From: an uncultured Microbacteriaceae bacterium
GTDB lineage: Bacteria > Actinomycetota > Actinomycetes > Actinomycetales > Microbacteriaceae
Length of the DNA: 64,000 nt
NCBI GenBank assembly: GCA_937124545.1
Contig: CAKZKU010000155.1
Location: 1 to 64,000 of the forward strand
Reading direction: 5' to 3'
The notes below the pieces were generated by a model. That model was given only the letters and a program-made list of their open reading frames with translations, was not told the origin of the DNA and did not search any database. Shown piece by piece: positions 24,420 through 33,774 of this stretch. Positions within the stretch are counted from its first letter, which is position 1. Every line of letters starts with the position of its first letter. The position numbers were made by a program, and so were the translations under genes.

Positions 24420-25242
24420 GCCCGAGGGGTTTTCGTCTACCACGTCGGGGCGGGCGAAAAAGCCGGCTGCCCGGGCGCAGTCTGCCCTCAAGCAGGCGAC
24501 GCAAGCTCGGGTGAAAGCAGAGCGGGACGAGCGCCGGCGGCTCACAGCCGCCACACGCCTGCGCCGTCGCCGCTGGGGAATATCTCTCGCGAGCGTGGGC
24601 GTATTGGCTTTGACGGTGGTTGTGCTGACTCTGTCTCCGGTGCTTTCTCTGAAAAAGGTTGTCGTGGAGGGTGCCGAGCGTTTGGAGAGCAGCGATATCG
24701 CCGGGGCTCTCGATCCTCTCTATGGTGAACCTCTCGCCCGCGTGAGCCCCGACGTTGTCGGCAACGCACTCGCGGGGATCACACTGATTCAGGCCTTTGA
24801 CACCCGGATTGAACCGCCAGGAACCCTGGTGGTCACGATCCAAGAGCGAAAGCCCATCGGAGTCGTGGTGGCAGGCGGCGCTTACTCCGTGGTGGATGCT
24901 GCGGCGGTTGACCTGTGGGAGGAGCCCACTCGGCCGGCGAATCTGCCTCTGATTTTGGTGGCAGCAGACCAAGATTCGCCGAGCTTCACCGCGGTGTCCC
25001 TCGTGTTGTTGGCGTTGCCCGAGCAGCTTCTGGGTCAGGTGGAGGGCATCACCGCAACCACCAGGGATGACGTCCGCTTCACTATCCGCGGGGCTGCCCA
25101 CGAAGTGGTGTGGGGAAGTTCTGATCGGGCTTCGGAGAAAGCACGAGTCCTTGCGGCTGCGCTTCGCGCCACCACCGACGAAGCCGCCCAAATTATCGAC
25201 GTGACAACCCCGGAAAGCGTGGTCATTCGGGCTAAAGGGTGA
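24412..25242 (+). CDS. ftsQ: Division protein FtsQ
   Basis: The 276-residue bitopic protein has a long basic cytoplasmic N-terminus (about 1-60), one membrane helix at about 61-82, a POTRA domain beginning LKKVVVEGAERL, and an FtsQ beta domain. FtsQ recruits FtsB/FtsL to the divisome. ATG at 24412 is chosen because AAAGG precedes it and the overlap with murC is then only eight bases; another ATG lies at 24400. The 144-base gap after it is the largest in the cluster and holds the ftsZ promoter. Confidence 0.85.
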   Translation: MDRPEGFSSTTSGRAKKPAARAQSALKQATQARVKAERDERRRLTAATRLRRRRWGISLASVGVLALTVVVLTLSPVLSLKKVVVEGAERLESSDIAGALDPLYGEPLARVSPDVVGNALAGITLIQAFDTRIEPPGTLVVTIQERKPIGVVVAGGAYSVVDAAAVDLWEEPTRPANLPLILVAADQDSPSFTAVSLVLLALPEQLLGQVEGITATTRDDVRFTIRGAAHEVVWGSSDRASEKARVLAAALRATTDEAAQIIDVTTPESVVIRAKG

Positions 25243-25332
25243 GCAATCAGTGGTTGAACCTGGTTCCACGACACGCCCGCCCATTGCTCCGGCAAACAGG
25301 CCCAACCCCGTATCTTCATCGCCGATAAACGT

Positions 25333-25348
25333 GATAAAAACTCTTATC
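25333..25348. promoter_or_regulatory. Inverted repeat GATAA-N6-TTATC upstream of ftsZ
   Basis: GATAA at 25333-25337 and TTATC at 25344-25348 form a perfect dyad in the 144-base gap before ftsZ, followed by CTATAGG near 25354 and GGTTGAGGGTT. It could be an operator or part of the ftsZ promoter. The factor is unknown. Confidence 0.35.
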
Positions 25349-25386
25349 TTCAACTATAGGTTGAGGGTTTGTGAAAAGGAGCACCG

Positions 25387-26514
25387 GTGACCGGTCAAAC
25401 AAACTACCTCGCTGTCATCAAAGTGGTGGGGGTTGGCGGTGGCGGGGTGAACGCCGTGAACCGCATGATTGAGCGAGGCTTGCAGGGCGTCGAATTTATT
25501 GCCATTAACACCGATGCACAAGCACTGCTGCTGAGCGACGCCGATGTGAAACTCGACGTGGGGCGCGACCTCACTCGTGGTCTCGGCGCAGGTGCTGACC
25601 CCGAGGTGGGTCGTCGGGCCGCCGAGGATCACGAAGAGGAAATTGAACAAGCCATTGCCGGTGCTGACATGGTTTTTGTCACCGCGGGCGAGGGTGGGGG
25701 GACAGGCACCGGGGGTGCGCCGGTGGTTGCCAGGATCGCTAAGTCCATCGGTGCGCTGACCGTCGGCGTTGTGACCAAGCCTTTCTCCTTTGAAGGCAAG
25801 CGCAGAATGTCCCAAGCGGACGTGGGGGTCCACGCGCTCAAGGACGAGGTCGACACCCTGATTGTGGTGCCCAATGACCGTTTGCTAGAGGTATCGGACC
25901 GCAGCATCAGCATGCTGGAGGCCTTTGACACCGCCGACCGGGTCCTCCTGGCGGGAGTTCAAGGCATTACCGACCTGATCACCACGCCGGGGTTAATCAA
26001 CCTGGACTTCGCCGATGTGAAGTCAGTGATGCAGGATGCAGGAACCGCCCTGATGGGGATTGGCTCCAGCCGTGGGGCGGATCGTGCGATCAAAGCCGCA
26101 GAACTAGCCGTAGCTTCGCCCTTGCTCGAATCGAGCATTGAGGGAGCACAAGGCGTCCTAATGTCCATTCAGGGCGGCTCAAACCTGGGGCTCTATGAAA
26201 TTAATGACGCGGCCAAACTCGTCGAGGAATCCGTCCATCCCGACGCCAACGTGATTTTTGGTGCCGTGATCGATGATTCTCTGGGTGACGAAGTGAGAGT
26301 GACCGTCATCGCGGCAGGTTTTGATGAAAGCCAACAACGTCCCGCCCCTGCAGTAGTGCCTCAGGAGCAGCCAGTCGATTCCGCCGGGCCGGTGGCCGAG
26401 GAATCGTGGCTCCTTCCGGGTGAGGAAAATCCGGCGGCGAGCGAGGCTCCCTCGCTGCCGGTTGCCGACGCGCGTGAGGATGACGAGCTCGACGTTCCCG
26501 AGTTCCTTCGGTAG
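25387..26514 (+). CDS. ftsZ: Cell division GTPase FtsZ
   Basis: The 375-residue tubulin homologue has [11 protein letters not shown], the tubulin signature [12 protein letters not shown] near residue 100, and NxDF in the nucleotide pocket ([11 protein letters not shown]). The acidic C-terminal tail ends [11 protein letters not shown], the actinobacterial site for SepF/FtsW partners. It forms the Z-ring. GTG at 25387 follows AAAAGGAG. No ftsA is present, as usual in actinobacteria; SepF two genes downstream is the membrane tether. Confidence 0.96.
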   Translation: MTGQTNYLAVIKVVGVGGGGVNAVNRMIERGLQGVEFIAINTDAQALLLSDADVKLDVGRDLTRGLGAGADPEVGRRAAEDHEEEIEQAIAGADMVFVTAGEGGGTGTGGAPVVARIAKSIGALTVGVVTKPFSFEGKRRMSQADVGVHALKDEVDTLIVVPNDRLLEVSDRSISMLEAFDTADRVLLAGVQGITDLITTPGLINLDFADVKSVMQDAGTALMGIGSSRGADRAIKAAELAVASPLLESSIEGAQGVLMSIQGGSNLGLYEINDAAKLVEESVHPDANVIFGAVIDDSLGDEVRVTVIAAGFDESQQRPAPAVVPQEQPVDSAGPVAEESWLLPGEENPAASEAPSLPVADAREDDELDVPEFLR

Positions 26515-26519
26515 CGGCG

Positions 26520-27200
26520 GTGGCGGAGAACCCCGCGGGTCGCTTTGCTGAGGTTCAGGCTCGCATCGCGGAGGCCGCTGAGTCTGCGGGTCGGGATCCG
26601 GCCGACATCACGACGATTGTGGTGACAAAGTTTCATCCCGCGTCATTGGTCCGCGAACTTGCGGGGGCCGGGGTAGAGCACGTGGGGGAAAATCGCCACC
26701 AGGAGGCCCAGGCAAAGCACGCTGAGCTTGTCGATGTGCCCCTAACGTGGCACTTTGTTGGCCAGCTGCAGTCGAATAAAGCCAAGGCCGTCGCCCAGTA
26801 CTGCTCGGTCATTCATTCGCTTGATCGACCGTCACTTACTAAGGCGCTGGCGCAATCGGAACGAGCCCTGGACGTATTCCTGGAAATCAACCTCACGGAT
26901 GTGCCCGGGAGAGGGGGAGTCGAGCCCGCGGAGCTGGCGAGCCTGGCCGAGGGTGTTCTCAATACCCCGAATCTTTCACTGCGGGGGGTGATGGCGGTTG
27001 CCCCAGTTGGGGAAGACCCCGGTGTGGCTTTTGATCGCGTGTTGAATTACCGCGACGATGTTCTTCGCCTTGCGCCGGGTGCCACCGACTTGTCGTTGGG
27101 CATGTCGGGGGACTTTGTGGAGGCCATTTCGCGCGGGGCGACACACCTGCGGATAGGAAGCGCAATTACCGGGAAAAGACCCGATCCGACCTACCCTTAA
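26520..27200 (+). CDS. YggS/PROSC-family PLP homeostasis protein
   Basis: The 226-residue single-domain TIM-barrel protein has the PLP-lysine motif VVTKFHP near residue 37, GENRHQEAQAKH, WHFVGQLQSNKAK and LSLGMSGDF near the C-terminus. These proteins bind pyridoxal phosphate without a known reaction and maintain PLP and amino-acid balance. The gene is conserved between ftsZ and sepF in actinobacteria and firmicutes (ylmE). GTG at 26520 lies five bases after the ftsZ stop. Confidence 0.9.
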   Translation: MAENPAGRFAEVQARIAEAAESAGRDPADITTIVVTKFHPASLVRELAGAGVEHVGENRHQEAQAKHAELVDVPLTWHFVGQLQSNKAKAVAQYCSVIHSLDRPSLTKALAQSERALDVFLEINLTDVPGRGGVEPAELASLAEGVLNTPNLSLRGVMAVAPVGEDPGVAFDRVLNYRDDVLRLAPGATDLSLGMSGDFVEAISRGATHLRIGSAITGKRPDPTYP

Positions 27201-27227
27201 AGCACTACGAACGCCGAAGGGGCAAAC

Positions 27228-27674
27228 ATGTCGAATCCGTTACGCAAGACTCTCGAATTTCTGGGGCTTGCCGAAGAAACGCTCGAAGAGCAGGGCCAGC
27301 AGCCGCGCTCAGCAACAGCTGTTGCTTCCGCCCCTCCAGCCCAGCGTGCAACAGTGACTCCTCTGCGAAGAGGATCAAAACAAGGGGTGAGTGACGTGAA
27401 TGAAATCCTGACGGTCCACCCGCAGAAGTATGACGACGCCAAGGCCATTGCCGAATCTTTCCGCGAGGGCGTGCCGGTCATCATCAACCTCACACAGATG
27501 AGCGAGGCAGAAGCACGTCGTTTGGTGGACTTCTCCAGCGGGCTCACGCAGGGGCTTCACGGCCACATTGAGCGTGTCACCCCCAAGGTGTTTCTCTTGT
27601 CCCCCTCCCACGTCCTCGTGAGTGGCGACGGAGACGGTGTCGAGTCTGAGCTCGACGCCGCACTTCTGGACTAA
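27228..27674 (+). CDS. sepF: Z-ring membrane anchor SepF
   Basis: The 148-residue protein starts with a short amphipathic, membrane-binding segment ([13 protein letters not shown]). After a variable linker of about 40 residues comes the SepF core ([43 protein letters not shown]). SepF bundles FtsZ and ties it to the membrane, replacing FtsA. The position downstream of ftsZ and yggS is conserved. Confidence 0.94.
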   Translation: MSNPLRKTLEFLGLAEETLEEQGQQPRSATAVASAPPAQRATVTPLRRGSKQGVSDVNEILTVHPQKYDDAKAIAESFREGVPVIINLTQMSEAEARRLVDFSSGLTQGLHGHIERVTPKVFLLSPSHVLVSGDGDGVESELDAALLD

Positions 27675-27716
27675 CACAAGCCTTCCCTCAGCCACTAGAG
27701 CGATACTAGGAGCGCT

Positions 27717-28004
27717 ATGTCATTTATCGCTGTAATTCTCTATTTCGCGCTCGGGCTGTTCTTGCTGGCGCTGTGGGTCCGTTTCATCTTCGATTGGGTC
27801 CAGGTCCTCCAGCGGGGTTTCCGCCCCAAGGGCCCCGTTCTCGTCGTCGCCGAGGCTGCCTACTCTGTGACTGATCGGCCTCTTCGCGCAGTCCGGAAGG
27901 TAATCCCCACGATTCGATTTGGCGGCGCGGGAATAGATCTTGGGTGGAGCGTGTTGATGTTTGGCACCTTCATTGCCTGGTCGTTTGTGGGAAGTTTGCG
28001 CTAG
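27717..28004 (+). CDS. YggT-family membrane protein
   Basis: The 95-residue protein has two membrane helices at about 3-25 and 70-93, flanking the loop with TDRPLRAVRKVIPTIRFGG that identifies the YggT family. The family is linked to division and osmotic stress, but its biochemical role is not settled. It sits between sepF and divIVA, its normal place. Confidence 0.88.
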   Translation: MSFIAVILYFALGLFLLALWVRFIFDWVQVLQRGFRPKGPVLVVAEAAYSVTDRPLRAVRKVIPTIRFGGAGIDLGWSVLMFGTFIAWSFVGSLR

Positions 28005-28094
28005 TTCTTCCCCTTCGCCCATAAAGAGGTACTCTGGAAAAGGTTGTTCGGCACTTTTGAACGCTAAGCCCCGATAACACAAAGGTAAAGATTC

Positions 28095-28688
28095 ATGGCT
28101 CTCACTCCTGAAGACATCGTCAACAAGCGTTTTCAGTCCACAAAATTCCGCGAAGGTTACGACCAGGACGAGGTTGATGACTTTCTGGACGAAGTCGTCG
28201 CCGAGATGCGGCGCGTCGTCGCCGAGAATGAGGAGCTGAGCCAAAAGCTATCGGCAGCCGATGGCCGCCTCTCGGAATTGCAGCGAGGTGGCCCAGCCCC
28301 CAGCGTTGCGTCACCTCCTGTTGCCACCACTGATAATGCGGTTGATACGGAGAACGCCAACAACCTGCTTCAGCTTGCACGACGTCTCCACGAGGAGCAT
28401 GTTCGCGAAGGCATCCAAAAGCGCGATGAGCTTATAGCTGAGGGCCACGCACAGGCCGCTCGTATTGTCGCGGAGGCCGAGATTGAGCACCAGGCGACGG
28501 TCTTGAAACTGGAAAAGGAGCGCGCCACCATGAGCGCGAGCGTGGAAGAGCTTCGAGCGTTCGAGCGCGAATACCGTCAGAGTTTGAAAAACTTCATCAA
28601 GGGGCAGGTCAACGCTCTCGACGCCTCATTGGACGTTGACGCAAGCCCGGCGGCGGCTCCCACCAGCGACTCCCCGAACTCGCTTTAG
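28095..28688 (+). CDS. divIVA: DivIVA-domain polar growth protein (Wag31)
   Basis: The 197-residue coiled-coil protein starts with the DivIVA lipid-binding domain (TPEDIVNKRFQSTKFREGYD, DEVDDFLDEVVAEM). A linker follows, then a second coiled coil at about 90-180. In actinobacteria DivIVA marks the poles and directs new wall insertion, and is often a target of PASTA Ser/Thr kinases; a candidate kinase is encoded about 20 kb away. AAAGG precedes the ATG. The linker VASPPVATTDNAVDT contains Thr residues that could be phosphorylated; this is inference. Confidence 0.92.
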   Translation: MALTPEDIVNKRFQSTKFREGYDQDEVDDFLDEVVAEMRRVVAENEELSQKLSAADGRLSELQRGGPAPSVASPPVATTDNAVDTENANNLLQLARRLHEEHVREGIQKRDELIAEGHAQAARIVAEAEIEHQATVLKLEKERATMSASVEELRAFEREYRQSLKNFIKGQVNALDASLDVDASPAAAPTSDSPNSL

Positions 28689-28703
28689 CACGCCGCTCTC
28701 CTC

Positions 28704-29627
28704 GTGCCCGAGACACGGACCATCGCGGTCCCAGAGGGGTTATCGGGTGAACGACTCGATGTCGTTCTCTCCCGCGTCTTTGGCTTCTCTCGAGCGTTTG
28801 CCCAAACAGTCATCGAGCAGGGTGGCGCCGTTGTCGACGGTAAGCCTGGCGCTAAGAGTGACCGAGCCACTCCCGGCGCCGTCCTCCATGTGACGTTCGA
28901 ACCCAAACGCGCTCCGACTATTGAGCCCATCGTTGTGGACTCGATGGCGATTCTTTACGATGACGACGACGTGGTGATTGTTGATAAGCCGCCGGGCCTC
29001 GCGGCACACCCGGCTCCCAGTTGGGACGGCCCCTCCGTTTTGGGTGCCCTCGCCGGAGCGGGCTATCGGATATCCACCTCGGGCCCACCGGAACGGCAGG
29101 GCATTGTGCATCGCCTGGACGTGGGGACCTCAGGAGTCATGGCGGTTGCTAAATCAGAGATCGCCTACAGCAAGCTCAAGCGGGCCTTTAAAGCTCGCGA
29201 GGTGCACAAGACCTATCTGGCCCTTGTCCAAGGCCATCCCGACCCTTCTGTGGGCACGATTGATGCGCCTATCGGGCGCCACCCCAGCTCGTCTTGGCGC
29301 TTTGCGGTGGTCGCTGGGGGGCGAGACTCCATCACTCATTACGAGACGCTTGAAGCTTTCAGCGCTGCCTCCCTGCTAAAGGTCACTCTCGAAACGGGCC
29401 GCACACATCAAATCCGGGTCCACATGTCTGCGCAAAAACATCCCATTGTGGGCGACACCGTATACGGTGCTGACCCGACCATTGCCGAGCGACTGGGTGC
29501 CTCACGGCAATGGCTTCATGCCAGTGAACTCGAATTCACTCATCCCGTGAGCGGTGAGTTGGTGCAGGTTTCCTGCCCTATTCCTGAGGACCTTCAGGTG
29601 GGGCTTGAGCGACTTCGCTCTGCATAG
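28704..29627 (+). CDS. rluD: RluA-family 23S rRNA pseudouridine synthase
   Basis: The 307-residue protein has an N-terminal S4-like RNA-binding domain ([18 protein letters not shown]) and a catalytic domain with [11 protein letters not shown], whose Asp is catalytic. [13 protein letters not shown] also fits RluC/D-type enzymes. It follows divIVA directly. In most actinobacteria lspA lies between these two genes; only 15 bases separate them here. GTG at 28704 is the start. Confidence 0.9.
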   Translation: MPETRTIAVPEGLSGERLDVVLSRVFGFSRAFAQTVIEQGGAVVDGKPGAKSDRATPGAVLHVTFEPKRAPTIEPIVVDSMAILYDDDDVVIVDKPPGLAAHPAPSWDGPSVLGALAGAGYRISTSGPPERQGIVHRLDVGTSGVMAVAKSEIAYSKLKRAFKAREVHKTYLALVQGHPDPSVGTIDAPIGRHPSSSWRFAVVAGGRDSITHYETLEAFSAASLLKVTLETGRTHQIRVHMSAQKHPIVGDTVYGADPTIAERLGASRQWLHASELEFTHPVSGELVQVSCPIPEDLQVGLERLRSA

Positions 29628-29696
29628 CGGAGTGTCAGACACCACGCGCCTGGGGGCGGTTTACTCTAGGAAGCCCGCGCGCGAAAGAAGGTATCG

Positions 29697-32600
29697 GTGA
29701 GCTCGTCTAGCGACTCGTTTGCGCACCTTCACGTGCACACGGAGTACTCCATGCTGGATGGTGCCGCCAGGATCTCGAATCTGGTCGATGAAGTGGCGCG
29801 TCAAGAAATGCCGGCAGTTGCCATGACTGACCACGGCGTGATGTTTGGTGCCTATGAGTTTTGGAAGCACGCTACAGCCGCGGGTGTGAACCCCGTCATC
29901 GGTGTTGAGGCGTACCTCACTCCTGGAACTCATCGCAGTGACAAGACACGTGTTCAGTGGGGTAATGGCGGTGAGGACGATGTTTCCGGGGCCGGTGCCT
30001 ATACGCACGTGACGTTGCTGGCCGAAACCACCGAGGGGATGCACAACCTTTTCCGGATGTCTTCCAAAGCCTCACTGGAGGGGTACTACTTCAAGCCCCG
30101 AATGGATCGCGAGTTACTCCAGACCTACAGCAAGGGAGTTATTGCCACCACGGGATGCCCCAGTAGCGAGGTGCAGACCTATTTGCGTCTCGGTCAGTAC
30201 GACAAAGCGCGTCAGGCGGCGGCTGAATTCCGGGATATTTTTGGCGCCGATAACTACTTTGTCGAAATCATGGATCACGGTCTGGGAATCGAGAAACGGG
30301 TTCTGCCGGATCTCATGAAGCTTTCACAGGACCTCGGCATTCCGCTGCTGGCGACCAATGACCTGCACTACACGACCGCTGGAGACGCCGAAGCGCACGC
30401 TGCCTTGCTGTGCGTGCAGTCAGGGTCCACGTTGGATGACCCGAAGCGGTTCAAGTTCGATTCCAACGAGTTTTATGTCAAGACCCCCGCCCAGATGAGG
30501 GCACTGTTTTCGGATTTCCCCGAGGCAGCCGATAACACGTTGCTCATCGCCCAGCGCGCGAATGTGACCTTTGACGAGTCGGCAAACTACATGCCAATTT
30601 TCCCCGTGCCCGAGGGCGAGACCGAGGTGAGCTTCTTTGAGTCCGAGGTTCGCCGGGGGCTCACAGCCCGCTACCCCGGGGGTGTGCCGGACAAAGTGCG
30701 GGAGCAGGCCGAATACGAGATAGGTGTTATTTCCCAGATGGGCTTTGCCAGCTACTTTCTGGTGGTGGCGGACTTCATCAACTGGGCAAAATCGCAAGGT
30801 ATTCGTGTGGGTCCCGGGCGCGGATCGGGAGCAGGCTCCATGGCAGCTTTTGCCATGAGAATCACCGAGTTAGACCCGCTGGAGCACGGCCTCATCTTCG
30901 AGCGCTTCTTGAACCCTGATCGCGTGTCCATGCCCGACTTCGACGTGGACTTTGATGAGCGTCGTCGCAATGAAGTAATTCGCTATGTGACCGAGAAGTA
31001 TGGCGACGATCGGGTCGCCCAAATCGTCACGTTTGGCACCATCAAAGCCAAGCAGGCGCTCAAGGATGCGGCTCGAGTCCTGGGACACCCCTTTGGGATG
31101 GGGGAGAAGCTGACGAAACTAATGCCCGCCGGGGTCATGGGCAAAGAAATGTCGCTGCAGGGCATTATTGACTCATCGCACGAGCGTTACAAAGAAGCCG
31201 GGGATTTTCGGGCTCTTCTGGAAAGCGATTCCGAGGCTCTCACCGTCTTTGAGCGCGCTCAGGGGTTGGAGAACCTCAAGCGCCAGTGGGGTGTTCATGC
31301 CGCTGGCGTGATCATGTCCTCAGCGCCACTGATGGACACCATCCCGATCATGAAGCGCGACCAAGACGGCCAGATTGTGACCCAGTTCGACTTCCCGAGC
31401 TCCGAGGCGCTGGGGCTCGTCAAGATGGACTTTTTGTCCCTTCGGAACTTGACCATCATTGACGATGCTCTAGACAACATCGAGCTTAACCGTGGACACC
31501 GGCCCGTCCTGGAAGACCTCACGCTGGACGACAGCGCGGCCTATGAATTGATGAGTCGTGGCGACACCCTGGGGGTTTTCCAACTCGATGGTGGTCCGAT
31601 GCGGAGCCTGCTGCGCCTGCTCAAACCCGACTCCTTTGAGGATGTCTCTGCGGTTTTGGCGCTGTATCGACCAGGACCGATGGGCGCTGATTCCCACACG
31701 AACTATGCCTTGAGAAAAAACGGTCAGCAGGACATCACCCCTCTGCACCCCGAACTGGCGGAAGCGCTCGAGGAAATTCTCGGGGGAACCTACGGGCTCA
31801 TCGTGTACCAGGAACAAGTGATGGAGATCGCCCAGAAGCTTGCTGGCTACACGCTCGCACAAGCGGATCTGCTGCGGCGCGCGATGGGTAAAAAGAAAAA
31901 GGCCGAGCTAGACATTCAGTTTGAAGCGTTCCGCCAAGGGATGAGGAACAACGGGTTCTCCGACGCCTCGATTACCGCGCTGTGGGAGGTTTTGGTGCCC
32001 TTCTCGGATTACGCGTTCAACAAAGCACACTCGGCGGCCTACGGCATGATTTCCTACTGGACGGCGTACCTAAAGGCCCATTTCCCGGCGGAGTACATGG
32101 CGGCACTGCTGACCAGCGTCAGTGACCAAAAAGATAAGTCTGCGGTCTACCTCAATGAGTGTCGCCGGATGGGCATCCAGGTGCTGCCCCCAGACGTCAA
32201 CGAGTCCATCGCCACATTCAGCGCTGTGGGAGAGGACATTCGCTTTGGCCTTGCTGCTATCCGGAATGTTGGCGTCGGAGTGGTGGACTTAATCCGGTCG
32301 TCGAGAGAAGAGAAAGGCGCCTTCGTCTCGTTCCACGACTTTGTGAAAAAAGTACCCTCGAGCGTGTTGAACAAAAGGTGTGTGGAATCACTCATCAAGG
32401 GTGGCGCCTTCGACCAATTGGGTCACACCAGGCGAGCGCTCTTTGATATTCATGAAAACACGGTGGAGGCCGCGTCCAAAGATAAGCGTGCTGAAGAGCA
32501 CGGGCACGTGGGCTTTGACTTTGACAGCTTGTTCGACGAGGGCGAGACCTCGCCCACATCGGTCGTTCCCGATCGGCCCGAGTGGCCGCGAAAAGAGCTG

Positions 32601-33218
32601 CTGTCGCTCGAGAGAGAAATGCTGGGGCTCTATGTCTCGGACCATCCGCTGGCGGGGTTGGAGCGCGCCATTGGCAAAGAAGCCGAGGTCTCGATTGCCG
32701 AACTCTTGCTACAAGACCGTGAAGACGGTGAAATCGTCACCATTGCCGGGCTCATTACGGGTGTTACTCACCGGGTTGCTCGCTCTAGCGGTAATCCTTA
32801 CGCTCAGGTCACCATCGAGGATTTTGGCGGCGAGCTTTCCGTGATGTTCCTCGGAAAGACCTACAAGAACTATCAGGCAGACCTTGTGGAGGACAGCATT
32901 GTGGCGCTCCGCGGGCGGGTGTCCAACCGGGATGATGGTCTGGGATTACACGCCGTCGAGTTGACACCCCTGTCGGTGAGCGCATCGGATGATGATGAGC
33001 CTTTGCGTCTCACGGTGGCGGAGCACTTTGCCACCCAAGAGATTCTTACCGAGCTAGATGCTGCTCTCTCTCGCCATCCGGGCCAGTCCGTTGTGCACCT
33101 GCGGTTGGTGAAGTCTGGATTTGAGCGCGTTTTCGAGCTTCCGCGAAAGGTCGAGGTGTCTCTCGACTTGATGGGTGAAGTCAAAAGTGTGCTGGGGGCA
33201 CACTGCCTCAGCGCCTAG
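29697..33218 (+). CDS. dnaE: DNA polymerase III alpha subunit
   Basis: The 1173-residue replicative polymerase starts with a PHP domain (HLHVHTEYSMLDG; MTDHGVMFG). The palm carries the catalytic PDFDVDFDE near residue 407 and GPGRGSGAGS before it. Fingers and beta-binding regions, the helix-hairpin-helix and an OB fold (VTIAGLITGVTHR near residue 1015) follow. The length fits DnaE1. GTG at 29697 follows GAAAGAAGG. The stop shares CTAG with the convergent flavin reductase gene. Confidence 0.96.
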   Translation: MSSSSDSFAHLHVHTEYSMLDGAARISNLVDEVARQEMPAVAMTDHGVMFGAYEFWKHATAAGVNPVIGVEAYLTPGTHRSDKTRVQWGNGGEDDVSGAGAYTHVTLLAETTEGMHNLFRMSSKASLEGYYFKPRMDRELLQTYSKGVIATTGCPSSEVQTYLRLGQYDKARQAAAEFRDIFGADNYFVEIMDHGLGIEKRVLPDLMKLSQDLGIPLLATNDLHYTTAGDAEAHAALLCVQSGSTLDDPKRFKFDSNEFYVKTPAQMRALFSDFPEAADNTLLIAQRANVTFDESANYMPIFPVPEGETEVSFFESEVRRGLTARYPGGVPDKVREQAEYEIGVISQMGFASYFLVVADFINWAKSQGIRVGPGRGSGAGSMAAFAMRITELDPLEHGLIFERFLNPDRVSMPDFDVDFDERRRNEVIRYVTEKYGDDRVAQIVTFGTIKAKQALKDAARVLGHPFGMGEKLTKLMPAGVMGKEMSLQGIIDSSHERYKEAGDFRALLESDSEALTVFERAQGLENLKRQWGVHAAGVIMSSAPLMDTIPIMKRDQDGQIVTQFDFPSSEALGLVKMDFLSLRNLTIIDDALDNIELNRGHRPVLEDLTLDDSAAYELMSRGDTLGVFQLDGGPMRSLLRLLKPDSFEDVSAVLALYRPGPMGADSHTNYALRKNGQQDITPLHPELAEALEEILGGTYGLIVYQEQVMEIAQKLAGYTLAQADLLRRAMGKKKKAELDIQFEAFRQGMRNNGFSDASITALWEVLVPFSDYAFNKAHSAAYGMISYWTAYLKAHFPAEYMAALLTSVSDQKDKSAVYLNECRRMGIQVLPPDVNESIATFSAVGEDIRFGLAAIRNVGVGVVDLIRSSREEKGAFVSFHDFVKKVPSSVLNKRCVESLIKGGAFDQLGHTRRALFDIHENTVEAASKDKRAEEHGHVGFDFDSLFDEGETSPTSVVPDRPEWPRKELLSLEREMLGLYVSDHPLAGLERAIGKEAEVSIAELLLQDREDGEIVTIAGLITGVTHRVARSSGNPYAQVTIEDFGGELSVMFLGKTYKNYQADLVEDSIVALRGRVSNRDDGLGLHAVELTPLSVSASDDDEPLRLTVAEHFATQEILTELDAALSRHPGQSVVHLRLVKSGFERVFELPRKVEVSLDLMGEVKSVLGAHCLSA

Positions 33219-33712
33219 AGCGAAGCGGTGGTGCTGTAGCCCTTCTGGTGGTAGGCGAGGGGGCTTTGGTCCGGCCCTAAACCTCCGCCGGTGATTCGCA
33301 CGGCAACCATTCCAGCAAACTCAACCTCCACGCGCTCAACAACCTGTGCTTCTACCCAGGCGCTGACTCCCTTGAGAATGGGTAAACCGTGAGGCCCTGG
33401 GCTCCAGTGGTCGCCGACGAACCGTTCGCTGGCCTCTCCAGCCATAATTTGCGCCAGTTCAAGTGATTCGGTTCCCAGGAAATGCAGGGCTACCCGCGCG
33501 TCTTTCTTCAGCGCGCTCCAGGAGCTTGCTGTTTGAGACATGTTGAAGCTCGCCAGGGGAGGGGAGGCAGACAGTGAGGCGACCGACGTCGCGGTGAACC
33601 CGGTGGGAGAGCCGTCTGCTTTCAGGGCCGTCACCACACACAGACCGGCACTGTGCCGGCGAAAAGCCTCGAGGAAAATTTGGGATGGAGAGATCGGTTC
33701 AGTAGTGTTCAC
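33215..33712 (-). CDS. Flavin reductase-like FMN-binding protein
   Basis: The 165-residue protein has the split-barrel flavin reductase fold: FRRHSAGLCVVTALKADG, GFTATSVASLSASPPLASF, LHFLG and the C-terminal HQKGY element. Such proteins reduce FMN with NAD(P)H for partner monooxygenases, or are stand-alone reductases. No oxygenase partner lies nearby, so the physiological role is open. GTG start; divergent from hisD. Confidence 0.8.
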   Translation of the reverse strand: MNTTEPISPSQIFLEAFRRHSAGLCVVTALKADGSPTGFTATSVASLSASPPLASFNMSQTASSWSALKKDARVALHFLGTESLELAQIMAGEASERFVGDHWSPGPHGLPILKGVSAWVEAQVVERVEVEFAGMVAVRITGGGLGPDQSPLAYHQKGYSTTASL

Positions 33713-33774
33713 GCGCTCTACCCTAACGGCTCGCTCTCAGCCCTCACGTAAGGCCCGGCTACGATGGAAGGGAC

